Below are positions 50,298 to 59,899 of a stretch of DNA of 64,000 nucleotides, in pieces. The number at the start of each line of letters is the position of its first letter. Positions within the stretch are counted from its first letter, which is position 1. The DNA is from Paracoccaceae bacterium (GTDB lineage Bacteria > Pseudomonadota > Alphaproteobacteria > Rhodobacterales > Rhodobacteraceae): positions 1 to 64,000 of the forward strand of contig NVUX02000008.1 in NCBI GenBank assembly GCA_002402045.2, written 5' to 3'. The notes beneath the pieces are model-generated. The model had not been told where the DNA came from. It worked only from the letters and a program-made list of their open reading frames with translations, and did not search any database. The position numbers and the translations under genes were made by a program.

Positions 50298-50915
50298 ATG
50301 TTTAAACCGTCCCTCACTGCACCCTTGTTGTTTCTCGCATTGCTCGCCAGTTTCGCCACACCCGCTTATGCCGATTATCGCCAATGCAGCCCCCAGCAAA
50401 AATCTGACATCGAAAAAGCAAGGTTTAACGCGTTTGATGCTCTTTCGGCTGCTACGGTGCAGATCACGCCGCAAAATGGCGCTTATCGCACGTGGTTTGG
50501 CCGCTGGGATGCAGTGCGGGCCAAATTTGTGCGCTCAACAATCTCGGCGCTCAAAAACCATATCCGCACGAGCAAAATAACCTATGTCTGCGAGCGCCGG
50601 GGGTCCGGCTCATGTGATGGCGGCACTTATGCCTTTGTATATCCGAGTGATTCCGGAACCATCTATCTTTGCCCGCCCTACTTCGATCTCCCAACCCTTT
50701 CGGATGCCACCTTTCTTGAGGTGTTCAATTCCGGCACCCGGGGTGGCACCATCATTCATGAAATGTCCCATTATGATAATGTCGGCGGCACCAATGATAA
50801 TTGCTATAACCGAGATGTTTGCAGTGATTTTGCACGCACTTCGCCAAATCGCGCAGCGCATAATGCAGACAGCTTTCAGTATTTCGCTGAAGATACCTAC
50901 CTGAAAGCCCGCTAA
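50298..50915 (+). CDS. Secreted M35-type (aspzincin) metallopeptidase
   Basis: Signal peptide; HEMSHYDNVGGTNDNCYNRDVC (HEXXH plus GTxD). Confidence 0.8.
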   Translation: MFKPSLTAPLLFLALLASFATPAYADYRQCSPQQKSDIEKARFNAFDALSAATVQITPQNGAYRTWFGRWDAVRAKFVRSTISALKNHIRTSKITYVCERRGSGSCDGGTYAFVYPSDSGTIYLCPPYFDLPTLSDATFLEVFNSGTRGGTIIHEMSHYDNVGGTNDNCYNRDVCSDFARTSPNRAAHNADSFQYFAEDTYLKAR

Positions 50916-51123
50916 CGCCTTGCTTAGCTCGACCCTCGCGGCGCGCAGCCTCCGCACTACTTTGTAAGGTTTTATCTGCGCCGCGCTTCAAAGGCAGCGC
51001 ATGTGACGGGTATAGATGAGTATTTATAAAAGAGTGAATACCTCTTCTAAATTGCCCAAATATCCGGAGGGTGAGCGCGGCGCGGGTGCAACATTGCAAA
51101 GCAGCGCGGCATCAAACGCGCCG

Positions 51124-51681
51124 CTACCGGCTTGCGCGACGGTCGCGGCGGCTGCTCATCGGCTGGAAAGCCACTGAAACATGGGTTTCGCAATAAGGCT
51201 TGCCTGGCTCCACCGGATGACCGCAAAACCAGAATTCTTCGGTCGCGGGGTCGCCGATTGGCCATTTGCAAGTGCGCTCGGTGAGCTGCATCAAGTTCAG
51301 CTTCCGCGCCTTTTCTTCAATCTTTTTCACCTTGGCCAAAGCTTCTTCCGAAACCTCGCTAGCCGAGCGCTGCGGCGGTAAAGGCTTGCCGGCAGTAATA
51401 ATCGGGCGCGGGCGCGGAATTGGCCGCTGCACCACAGGTGCTGGCGCTGCCTCTTTTTTGGCTTCTACCTTGGGCTTTTTAGGCTTGGGCACAGGCTTGG
51501 CAGCCTCTGCCTTTGGCGCTGCTTTCGCCGCTGTTGGCCGGTTAGAAAGCCCCAGCCGATGCACTTTGCCAATTACAGCATTGCGGGTCACGCCGCCAAG
51601 CTCGGTAGCGATTTGTGAGGCAGACTTCCCGTCCCCCCACATTTTCTTCAAAATATCGACGCGCTCATCTGTCCAAGCCAT
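51124..51681 (-). CDS. gcrA: GcrA cell-cycle regulator
   Basis: MAWTDERVDILKKMWGDGKSASQIATELGGVTRNAVIGKVHRLGLSNR; CKWPIGDPATEEFWFCGHP. Confidence 0.96.
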   Translation of the reverse strand: MAWTDERVDILKKMWGDGKSASQIATELGGVTRNAVIGKVHRLGLSNRPTAAKAAPKAEAAKPVPKPKKPKVEAKKEAAPAPVVQRPIPRPRPIITAGKPLPPQRSASEVSEEALAKVKKIEEKARKLNLMQLTERTCKWPIGDPATEEFWFCGHPVEPGKPYCETHVSVAFQPMSSRRDRRASR

Positions 51682-51747
51682 GCCTGATCTCCGCAAATTC
51701 TCCGGTAAGCCTCTATATTATGGCCCATGCGCCAAAGTTACAATAGC

Positions 51748-52872
51748 TCAGCGCGGCATTGGCGTGGAATGTTCCTTATAGGGCTGCCAATCAGTGATCT
51801 CTGGATAATACATTTTGCGCCACGCCCGCACCCGCGGGTTCATCATCCGGCGAAAATAGCGCGGGTGGCAAGCCAGTGCGGCCATAATCGGGTAGCCATA
51901 GGGCAGCTGCGGGGCTTCCGCCTCATCATAGGTTTGCAAAAGAGGGAAGCGGCGGCTGGGTTTATAGTGGTGATCAGAGTGGCGTTGCAGGTTTAGCAAC
52001 TGCCAGTTGGTGAATTTGTGGTTGGCATTCCAAGAGTGACGTGGCGCCACTGGCTCATATTTTCCATCGCCCAAATGCTTGCGCACCAGCCCGTAATGCT
52101 CAACGTAATCAATGATTTCGAGGTAATTAATCGCCACAAAGGCCTGCAGCACAAAAAGCAGCACCCCCGCCAAACCACCAATAATCGCCGCGATGCTCAG
52201 AAACCCGAGCGCCAAGCCGCCATAAATCCAGAACGGATTGGAAAAATCGCTCACCTTGCGCCCGCGTTTAAGCGCCCGCGTAGCTTCCACCTCCCAAGCT
52301 GACTTCAGCGTACCAATCATGGCGCGCGGCAAAAAATGATATAGGTTTTCGTTATATTTCGCCGTCACCACATCACGCGGGGTGCCAATATAGCGGTGAT
52401 GTACCAAAATATGCTCGGTCCTGAAATGCCCATAAAGCACGGTGGCCAGCAAAATATCCCCGAACCAGCGTTCAAATTTGTTATGTTGATGCACAAGCTC
52501 ATGGGCATAGGTAATGCCCATTTCGCCCGCCACAATGCCACTCACAAGCGCCAAGAAAATGCTTTCCGTCACGCTCAAATGATCAAACCAGAAGATCGCG
52601 ACCAGCGAGCCAAGCACCACCATAATTTGCAGCGGCACCCATATCCAAGTGATCATCCGGTGCCAGAGCAGCGCACTATCGTCAGCATTTGGGTCAAGGT
52701 TTTCCCGGCTCAGCCCTAGTACGCTATCCATCACCGAACTGATGGCGAGATTATAAATCGGTATCAGTGCTATCCACCAGCCGCCCTTGCTTACGGCTAG
52801 AAGCCAGAGCGGGATAAACACCAGCGAAACCCAAAAGGGCAGCGCGTTGGCAAGGGTTGGTTTTGAGGTCAT
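51748..52872 (-). CDS. AlkB-like membrane di-iron hydroxylase
   Basis: HELVHQ, EHILVHHRYIGTPRD, NYLEIIDYVEHYGL, LQRHSDHH. Confidence 0.85.
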   Translation of the reverse strand: MTSKPTLANALPFWVSLVFIPLWLLAVSKGGWWIALIPIYNLAISSVMDSVLGLSRENLDPNADDSALLWHRMITWIWVPLQIMVVLGSLVAIFWFDHLSVTESIFLALVSGIVAGEMGITYAHELVHQHNKFERWFGDILLATVLYGHFRTEHILVHHRYIGTPRDVVTAKYNENLYHFLPRAMIGTLKSAWEVEATRALKRGRKVSDFSNPFWIYGGLALGFLSIAAIIGGLAGVLLFVLQAFVAINYLEIIDYVEHYGLVRKHLGDGKYEPVAPRHSWNANHKFTNWQLLNLQRHSDHHYKPSRRFPLLQTYDEAEAPQLPYGYPIMAALACHPRYFRRMMNPRVRAWRKMYYPEITDWQPYKEHSTPMPR

Positions 52873-53951
52873 TTTTCGTCCTGCTTTTCGCTATATTGGC
52901 CCAACGCCGCCGTGTGATCAATGTTGCATATCAAGAAACCCGCCTCGTAAGCTTTGCGCATTATGCTTGGCAGGTCGTCCGCCGCTGGTGCTGACACAAA
53001 GCTGCCTGCGCGCGGGTTAGCTACCATTGGCTCTGCCACATAAAGGGTGAGCAATAGGTTAAAGTGCGTAAAAACATGAGTTATGTCCTCATCTTTCTGC
53101 TGCCAACTCGCCGCAAATGGTGGGTCAAATACCGGCGCGCCTTCGGCCCATTCACTGCCCACCAGCCCCAGCATACCGCCCAATAGCCCCTTTGGCGGGC
53201 GGGTTTCCAGCAGCACATGGCCATCAGGCCGCCGCGCAAAATAGGCTATCCCCCGCCGCGTGGGCTTGGGCTTTTTTGGCAGGCGTTTTGGCAATTCGGC
53301 GGCAGTGCCCGCCTTAAACGCGGCGCACGCCTCTAGCAAAGGGCAGCCCGCACAGCGCGGGGCTTTGGGAATGCAAATGGTCGCGCCAAGATCCATCAGC
53401 GCCTGCGCATGATCCCCCGCACGGTTTTGCGGAGTCAGCTCTGCCGCGCGCACCTTCAGCTTTGGCTTTACCGCGGGCAGCGCCACGCGCTCATCAAAAA
53501 GCCGCGCCATAACCCGCTCGATATTACCATCAACCACCACCGCAGCCTCACCATAAGCAATGGCCGCAATCGCTGCCGCCGTATATGGCCCCACCCCCGG
53601 CAAGGCCAAAAGGCTGGCTTCATCCTCCGGAAAACCGCTTTTGGCCACAACCCGCGCACATTTTAACAAATTGCGCGCACGAGCATAATAGCCAAGGCCA
53701 GCCCACGCCGCTAACACATCTTCATCCTTTGCCGCTGCCAGCGCGGCCACATTGGGCCAGCGCTTAGTAAAGGCCTCAAAATAAGGCTTTACGGCCGTAA
53801 CCGTAGTTTGCTGAAGCATAATTTCAGACAGCCACACATGGTAGGGGTTGGCGCGCCTACGGGCGTTTGGCGGCACGCGCCACGGCAATTCCCGCGCATT
53901 GGCATCATACCATTGCAGCAGTTTCGAGCGTATTTCGGCGGCTTTGCGCAT
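52869..53951 (-). CDS. mutY: A/G-specific adenine glycosylase
   Basis: WRVPPNARRRANPYHVWLSEIMLQQTTVTAVKPYFEAF, LPGVGPYTAAAIAAIA, CIPKAPRCAGCPLLEAC 4Fe4S. Confidence 0.95.
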   Translation of the reverse strand: MRKAAEIRSKLLQWYDANARELPWRVPPNARRRANPYHVWLSEIMLQQTTVTAVKPYFEAFTKRWPNVAALAAAKDEDVLAAWAGLGYYARARNLLKCARVVAKSGFPEDEASLLALPGVGPYTAAAIAAIAYGEAAVVVDGNIERVMARLFDERVALPAVKPKLKVRAAELTPQNRAGDHAQALMDLGATICIPKAPRCAGCPLLEACAAFKAGTAAELPKRLPKKPKPTRRGIAYFARRPDGHVLLETRPPKGLLGGMLGLVGSEWAEGAPVFDPPFAASWQQKDEDITHVFTHFNLLLTLYVAEPMVANPRAGSFVSAPAADDLPSIMRKAYEAGFLICNIDHTAALGQYSEKQDEK

Positions 53952-54034
53952 ATTTCCCCTGAATTCACGACCCCGTGTATTGGCCTTCGCAACCAAACCC
54001 ACTAAGTTAGCCCTAGCACTTAACCGGAGTCCCT

Positions 54035-54562
54035 ATGCGAGGCAACCACAGCACAACAAAACGGCGATATAGCCGTGGCTTCACCCAAGCGGGTGGGCTG
54101 GTGGATTCGCGCATCCAAAAAGCGGGCGCGGCGCGGGGCTTTGCACAAATGCGGCTGCTCACCCACTGGGAAGAGATTGTGGGCGTTGAAATTGCCCGCA
54201 TAGCCAAGCCGCAAAAAGTTTCTTATGCGCGCAGTGGCTTTGGCGCGAAGCTTACGCTTTTGGCCAAGCCCGCCCACGGGCCCGAGCTGCAAATGCAGCT
54301 ACCCCGCATTAAAGAGCGGGTAAATGCCAGCTATGGCTACTCAGCTATTTCCGATATTCGCATCACCCAAAGCGGTGAAGCCTTGGGCTTTGCCGAGCCG
54401 GACAATAGCTTTTTACATGATCAACCCTCGCCCCGCCTCCCCCCTGCCAAAGCTGAACAGCTACGCGCAGAGGTTTCTGGCGTCGAAGATGAAACCCTCC
54501 GCGCGCTGCTGGAAAGCCTCGGGGAAAACATACTGTTAACTTCCAAAGGATCAACACAATGA
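54035..54562 (+). CDS. DUF721/DciA-like protein
   Basis: HWEEIVGVEIARIAKPQKVSY...GAKLTLLAKPAHGPELQMQLPRIKERVNASYGYSAISDIRI. Confidence 0.8.
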   Translation: MRGNHSTTKRRYSRGFTQAGGLVDSRIQKAGAARGFAQMRLLTHWEEIVGVEIARIAKPQKVSYARSGFGAKLTLLAKPAHGPELQMQLPRIKERVNASYGYSAISDIRITQSGEALGFAEPDNSFLHDQPSPRLPPAKAEQLRAEVSGVEDETLRALLESLGENILLTSKGSTQ

Positions 54563-55191
54563 CCCATACCCTCACCCGCCGCGCCGCTTTAGCTGTTATG
54601 GCCGCCGCCACCGGCAGCGCTGTTTTGGCCCAAGACAGCACCTCAAGCGAGGCAGAAGCCCCGGCCGTTCAGGAATTTTCTCTCGGCGATCCAAACGCGC
54701 CGATTAAAGTTATTGAATATGCCTCCTTTACCTGCCCGCATTGCGCACGGTTCCATGCGGATGTATTTCCCGAGTTGAAGGCCAACTTCATTGATACCGG
54801 AAAAATCCACTTCATTTTCCGCCCGGTTTATTTTGACGGCCCCGGCCTGTGGGCCGATATGCTGGCCCGCTGCACCGGCGACAATGACAAGTATTTCGGC
54901 ATTGCCGGGATTTTGTTTGAGCGTCAGGCCGAATGGTCCCGCGCCAGCTCGCAAGCAGGTGTGGCCGAAGGCATTGTTTCGGTTGGCAACCAAGCCGGAA
55001 TAGACGAGGATACCGTGCTGGCCTGCTTACAGGATAACGACAACGCACAAGCGCTGCTGGCTGATTTTCAGGTGCATGCCGAGCGCGACAATGTGCAGGG
55101 TACACCCACATTCATGATTGACGGGGTGCTGACAGACAACATGTCGTATGCCGCATTTGCGCAGCTACTCAACGAAAAGCTCGGCGAATAG
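54559..55191 (+). CDS. DsbA-like thiol:disulfide oxidoreductase
   Basis: GDPNAPIKVIEYASFTCPHCARFHADVFPELK (CPHC); VQGTPTFMIDGVL. Confidence 0.9.
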   Translation: MTHTLTRRAALAVMAAATGSAVLAQDSTSSEAEAPAVQEFSLGDPNAPIKVIEYASFTCPHCARFHADVFPELKANFIDTGKIHFIFRPVYFDGPGLWADMLARCTGDNDKYFGIAGILFERQAEWSRASSQAGVAEGIVSVGNQAGIDEDTVLACLQDNDNAQALLADFQVHAERDNVQGTPTFMIDGVLTDNMSYAAFAQLLNEKLGE

Positions 55192-55309
55192 CCCCAAGCG
55201 CGCCGCCCGTTCGGGGACATTGATGCGGGGAGGCTGCGCCGCCCCTGTCAAGCCCCCTCACGGTCGGCGTGCCGCGCCTAGGGCGCGTCAGGGTGCCTGA
55301 GGCGAGGGC

Positions 55310-56305
55310 TTAGTTAAGCCGCACACCCGCGCTTTTCAGTAGATTCTCCAACCTCGCTTCATCCTCGAACTTTAGCCGCACCGGAAAGGCCAGCACCTGC
55401 GGGCGAAAGCTGGCCGGTAGCCGTGCGGCGTCTTTTTCCGTGGTCACAAGCTGTGCATCTTTTTGCGTGGCTTCTTTTAGTAAACGCTGCAAAGCGGCTG
55501 TGGAATAGGGAGCGTGGTCGGAAAAGCTGTGGCTAGCCACAATCTCGGCACCTTCAAGTGCTAGTGAGCGAAAAAACTTCTCAGGCCTGCCAATTCCGGC
55601 GAAGGCCAGCACGCGTGCCCCCTGCCAATCCATTCCCATTTTCAGGGGTTTCAGGGCAGCTTGCAGCCGTGGCAATTTCGCTATTTCTGGCCAGCGCACC
55701 CCCAGCAAAGCTTGCGCTTTATCGCTGCCGATTGACACAATCGCATCACCGCGTTTTAGCCCCGCTGCCACTGCCTCGCGCAATGGCCCCGCAGGCAGCA
55801 CACGGCCATTGCCAAAGCCAACAGCAGCATCCACCACGATAATCGAAAGGTCTTTGTGCAGCGCCGGATTCTGAAAGCCGTCATCAAGCAAAATCACCTC
55901 GGCGCCGGCAGCTATCGCCGCCTTTGCCCCGGCCGCGCGGTCTTTCGCCACCCAAGTCGGCGCAAAGGCGGCCATAAGCAGCGGCTCGTCTCCGACCTCT
56001 GCCGCATTATGCACCATTTCCTCAACCTTGAGCGGCCCCTCAGCCGTGCCGCCATAGCCGCGAGATACCACATGTGCCGCAACGCCCCGCGCTTCCAGAA
56101 AGCTGGCCAACGCGATCACCGTTGGGGTTTTTCCTGTGCCACCCGCATTGATATTGCCCACGCAAATAACCGGCACCGAGAGCTTTTCCCACGTGCCTCG
56201 CCGCAAACGTCGCGCCGTAGCCGCCCCGTAAAGCCAGCCCAACGGGGCCAACACTACGGCCAAAGGGTGCCACTTGCTTTTCCGCCAAAATCGAGGAGCC
56301 TGCAT
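55310..56305 (-). CDS. lpxK: Tetraacyldisaccharide 4'-kinase
   Basis: VPVICVGNINAGGTGKTPTVIALASFL; LLDDGFQNPALHKDLSIIVVDA. Confidence 0.95.
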   Translation of the reverse strand: MQAPRFWRKSKWHPLAVVLAPLGWLYGAATARRLRRGTWEKLSVPVICVGNINAGGTGKTPTVIALASFLEARGVAAHVVSRGYGGTAEGPLKVEEMVHNAAEVGDEPLLMAAFAPTWVAKDRAAGAKAAIAAGAEVILLDDGFQNPALHKDLSIIVVDAAVGFGNGRVLPAGPLREAVAAGLKRGDAIVSIGSDKAQALLGVRWPEIAKLPRLQAALKPLKMGMDWQGARVLAFAGIGRPEKFFRSLALEGAEIVASHSFSDHAPYSTAALQRLLKEATQKDAQLVTTEKDAARLPASFRPQVLAFPVRLKFEDEARLENLLKSAGVRLN

Positions 56306-57468
56306 TAGTTTGCCCTCTCCAAAAGCGCACAAATCTCGCGCGCTACGATTTGCACAGTTTCCGCGCCTTCGCTGCCCACCGCCCAGCCTTGCAGGGCCAG
56401 CTCGGCCGAACGATCAGGTGCCATCGCGTCCACAAGCCGTGCGGGCAGCGCACCATTGCTCTCGGCAAGGGCCAGCCCGCCGGCGTCTTTTAGCCGCGCA
56501 TACCTATGAGCAAACGGTGCCTGCATTGGCCCGGAAAGCACCGCAGACCCAACCGCCACGGCGCCAAAAGGGTCCGCCGCTTCTGGGCCATAGAGCGTGC
56601 CCCCCATATAAGAAACCGTTGCCAGCCGCATCCATGTTGGCAAATTATCCGTATTTTGTGCCAGTAAAACTTCGGCTTTTGGGTCCGGCAATGTATCAGG
56701 GCACGCCGCTGAAATTCGCCAGCCATCGGCTTCCACCCGTGAGCTGATCACATCGGCAGCCGCGCGGGGGGCAATGATGAGCAGCAGGTTTGGCACCGCT
56801 TTCACCGCATGGCGGTGCGCCGCCAATATCGCGCCGATTTCTCCGCGAGAAACCCCCGCCGCACACCAAATTGGCCGCGGCCCCAACACGCCCGAAGCCC
56901 GCCGGAACAAAGCCTCGTTTTCGGGCATTGGGGCCGCGATTTCAGCCAAGGGCTTGCAGCGCACAATCTGATCATCCTTCAGCCCATGCTTTTTAAACCA
57001 ATCCAGATTGGCCGCCTCGCCCAGCAAAACATGTGGGAAATATTGCAAAAATTCAGTGAGCTGCCGCCCGCGAAAGCTTGGCAATAAGCCTTGCTCCGAG
57101 AGGTCTGCAAACAGCAGGTTTACGCCTGATTTGGCAGCACGCCGCACCACGGTCAAGCCATTCTCCGGCGCGCCCCAAAGCAAAACTTCGGGCTGCCAAT
57201 GGGCGATAAACTGGTCAATTACGGCGCGCCGCCCGGTGGGGAGCGCCACATAGAGCGGCCCGGGTTTTTCCACCAGAGCCTGGGTTATCAGCACCGGATA
57301 ATCTTCCAGCTCCAGCCGCAATGCCGCCACCGAATCCAGGGGCACCTCTTGCGGCAAATGTAGCCAAACAAGCCGCCCCTTTGGGCGCGGCGGCAGCGGC
57401 ACCCGCCCGCCGCGCACGGTGCGCAGCAGGGCCGAAATTCCGCTTGCCGCCGGTTGGCTGTCCATCAA
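56305..57468 (-). CDS. 3-deoxy-D-manno-octulosonic acid transferase homologue (divergent N-terminus)
   Basis: Adjacent to lpxK; PHVLLGEAANLDWFKKHGL, WCAAGVSRGEIGAILAAH, YMGGTLYGPEAADPFGAVAVGSAVLSGP. Confidence 0.75.
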   Translation of the reverse strand: MMDSQPAASGISALLRTVRGGRVPLPPRPKGRLVWLHLPQEVPLDSVAALRLELEDYPVLITQALVEKPGPLYVALPTGRRAVIDQFIAHWQPEVLLWGAPENGLTVVRRAAKSGVNLLFADLSEQGLLPSFRGRQLTEFLQYFPHVLLGEAANLDWFKKHGLKDDQIVRCKPLAEIAAPMPENEALFRRASGVLGPRPIWCAAGVSRGEIGAILAAHRHAVKAVPNLLLIIAPRAAADVISSRVEADGWRISAACPDTLPDPKAEVLLAQNTDNLPTWMRLATVSYMGGTLYGPEAADPFGAVAVGSAVLSGPMQAPFAHRYARLKDAGGLALAESNGALPARLVDAMAPDRSAELALQGWAVGSEGAETVQIVAREICALLERAN

Positions 57469-57477
57469 TACCCTCGC

Positions 57478-57720
57478 TTAGCCCAGCTCTTCAGTTGAGC
57501 TGGCTTCAGCGTTTTCATCGCGCAAACGGTGCAGGTGGGCAATAAAATAGCGCATATGGGCATTGTCAACCGTGCCATGCGCCGCGCTTTTCCACGCGTC
57601 ATATGCCTTGGCATAGCTCGGAAAAATTCCGACTATATCAATAGCATCCGTATCCCGAAATGTGTTAAGCTGCGGGTCGGTCAGCTCGCCGCCAAAAACA
57701 AGGTGTAAACGCTGGGTCAT
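57478..57720 (-). CDS. DUF4170 family protein
   Basis: MTQRLHLVFGGELTDPQLNTFRDTDAIDIVGIFPSYAKAYDAWKSAAHGTVDNAHMRYFIAHLHRL. Confidence 0.8.
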   Translation of the reverse strand: MTQRLHLVFGGELTDPQLNTFRDTDAIDIVGIFPSYAKAYDAWKSAAHGTVDNAHMRYFIAHLHRLRDENAEASSTEELG

Positions 57721-57723
57721 GGG

Positions 57724-58569
57724 TTAGTCTCCTTTAGGAATGATCAGCCCCGCGATAGGGCGTTTGGCCGCAGGCTGCAAGCCTTTGATGATATTTTCCA
57801 CTAGTTTTACAGGCCCCGCCACCATGCCCGCAAGCTGTGGATGCGGGTTATTATAGCGCGTCGGCGCGCCCGCGGTGGTTTTTACGTGCCCGCCCGCTTC
57901 GCGTATAATGAGGTCTCCTGCCGCCACATCCCACTCCCAAGCGGGCCGCAGGGTGAGCATAACATCGAACCGTCCTTGGGCCACAAGGCACAGCCGATAC
58001 GCCAAAGAGGGGCGAAAGTTGTGCTTCATGCCATGCGGGGCCAGCCAATGCTCTCGCTTCAGGTCTGGCTTGCGGGTCAGCACCGTGGCGCCGGCCATTT
58101 CGGCCTGCCCGCTTACCTGAAGTGCCACACCATTGCACTGCGCCCCGCCGCCCAGCGTAGCCGCATAGCTCAGGCTTTTCATCGGCACATGCACCACAGC
58201 GGCCACCACCTCGCCGCGCTCCACAATAGCCAAAGCGTGCGAAAAACTCGGCTCACCATTAATAAACGCTCGCGTGCCATCAATATTAATAAACGCTCGC
58301 GTGCCATCAATCGGATCGACAATAAACACCCGCTCAGCCTCTAGCCGCGCCGTGCCGTCCTCAGTCTCCTCCGAAAGCCAGCCATAATCAGGCCGCGCGG
58401 CCAAAAGCTCGGACTTTAGCATCCTGTCAATCTCAAGGTCGGCCTCGGTCACAGGCCCCTGCCCGCCGCCTTTGTCCCAAACTTCGGGGTCCGCCTTAAA
58501 ATAGCGCTTGGCGATCTCGCCAGCGGCCTCTCCGGCATCCAGTAAAAGCTTTAGGTCAGCTTCCCGCAA
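57724..58569 (-). CDS. cysQ: 3'(2'),5'-bisphosphate nucleotidase / IMPase family, with internal duplication
   Basis: WLSEETEDG...VFIVDPIDGTRAFINIDGTRAFINGEPSFSHALAIVERGEV; WEWDVAAGDLIIREAGGHV. Confidence 0.85.
   Translation of the reverse strand: MREADLKLLLDAGEAAGEIAKRYFKADPEVWDKGGGQGPVTEADLEIDRMLKSELLAARPDYGWLSEETEDGTARLEAERVFIVDPIDGTRAFINIDGTRAFINGEPSFSHALAIVERGEVVAAVVHVPMKSLSYAATLGGGAQCNGVALQVSGQAEMAGATVLTRKPDLKREHWLAPHGMKHNFRPSLAYRLCLVAQGRFDVMLTLRPAWEWDVAAGDLIIREAGGHVKTTAGAPTRYNNPHPQLAGMVAGPVKLVENIIKGLQPAAKRPIAGLIIPKGD
58258..58311 (-). repeat. 27-nt perfect tandem duplication (2 copies), in frame
   Basis: ATTAATAAACGCTCGCGTGCCATCAAT at 58258-58284 and 58285-58311. Confidence 0.97.
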
Positions 58570-59899
58570 TGGTCAGGCCTTCCACTAGCAAGCTCGGCAC
58601 CACACGGCTCAGGTGCGCTTGCCCGTCATTTGCCGCGATCATACCGCCCAACATTTCCCGCAAATTGCCCGCCACGGTGCATTCATTAACAGGCCGAATA
58701 ATCTCGCCGTTTTCCACCCAAAACCCCGACGCCCCACGGGAGTATTCGCCCGTATTCGGATTTACACTCGACCCAATCATCGAGGTCACAATCAGCCCCG
58801 TGCCCATCGCCTTTATAAGGTCATCGCGGCTTTGCACCCCTGCTGTCAGCGTCAAGTTTCCCACGCTTGGGCTGGGCGCGCTGCTAGCCCCGCGCGCGGC
58901 ATTTCCCGTGCTCTCCATGCCCAGCTGCCGCCCCGTGGCTAGGTCCAAAACCCAGCTCATAAGCACGCCATTTTTCACCCATGCGCGGCGCTGGGTCGCC
59001 AGCCCCTCGCCGTCAAACGGTTTTGAGCCACCTACGCGCTTGCGAAAAGGGTCTTCCACAAGGTCCATGCCCTCGGGCAGCACCCGCTCGCCCATAGCGT
59101 CCTTCAGCCAGCTTGCCCCGCGCGCCACCGCACGGCCATTTATGGCCGCCATCAAGTGCCCGATCAGGGTCGAGCTTACCCGCTCGTCAAACAACACCGG
59201 AAACGCGCCCGTGGGCGGCTGGCTCGCGCCTTTCAGCGCCACAGCCCGCTCTCCGGCGATGCGGCCAATCTCATCCGCACCCATCATATCAGCGGCAAAC
59301 GCCCGGCTGTCGCCCTTATAATCCCGCTCCATCTCTAGCCCTTCGCCAGAAATAGCCGTGCAATATAGCCCGGTAGACGTGCGCCCATAGCCACCACTAA
59401 ACCCGTTGCTCGTGGCAAGGTGAATGCTCGACGACGAATAGCTTCCGCCCGCTGAATCCACCTTGCTTATACCGCTGACAGCCAGCGCCGCGGCCTCTGC
59501 CTCCAAAGCCATGGCTTTCAAGGCTTCAGGGGTGGCGGGCTCGGCAGGGTCTACCAATTCAAGCGCGCCCACATCCCAATCGGTTGCCAGCTGCTCTGGC
59601 TCGGCCAAGCCAATATACGGGTCTTCCGGCGCGGCCTTTGCCATCGCCACCCCCCGCTCTGCCATCACCGCAATCGTAGCGTCAGACGCATCCGAAACCG
59701 AAACCACCGCCGAGCGCTGCCCGATCATCACCCGCAAACCAAGGTCAATGCCCTCTGCCCGCTCCGCATGTTCCAGCGCCCCGTTGGCCACCTCAATTGA
59801 CAAGCTCTCCCCCTTGATGACAATCGCATCGGCGGCCTCGGCCCCGGCGCGCTTTGCGGCCTCCAACATCTTTGCGGTGAGTTTCTCTAAATCGGCCAT
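58556..59899 (-). CDS. pmbA: TldD/PmbA family metalloprotease subunit
   Basis: GAEAADAIVIKGESLSIEVANGALEHAERAEGIDLGLRVMIGQRSAVVSVSD; SGFWVENGEIIRPVNECTVAGNL. Confidence 0.9.
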   Translation of the reverse strand: MADLEKLTAKMLEAAKRAGAEAADAIVIKGESLSIEVANGALEHAERAEGIDLGLRVMIGQRSAVVSVSDASDATIAVMAERGVAMAKAAPEDPYIGLAEPEQLATDWDVGALELVDPAEPATPEALKAMALEAEAAALAVSGISKVDSAGGSYSSSSIHLATSNGFSGGYGRTSTGLYCTAISGEGLEMERDYKGDSRAFAADMMGADEIGRIAGERAVALKGASQPPTGAFPVLFDERVSSTLIGHLMAAINGRAVARGASWLKDAMGERVLPEGMDLVEDPFRKRVGGSKPFDGEGLATQRRAWVKNGVLMSWVLDLATGRQLGMESTGNAARGASSAPSPSVGNLTLTAGVQSRDDLIKAMGTGLIVTSMIGSSVNPNTGEYSRGASGFWVENGEIIRPVNECTVAGNLREMLGGMIAANDGQAHLSRVVPSLLVEGLTIAGS

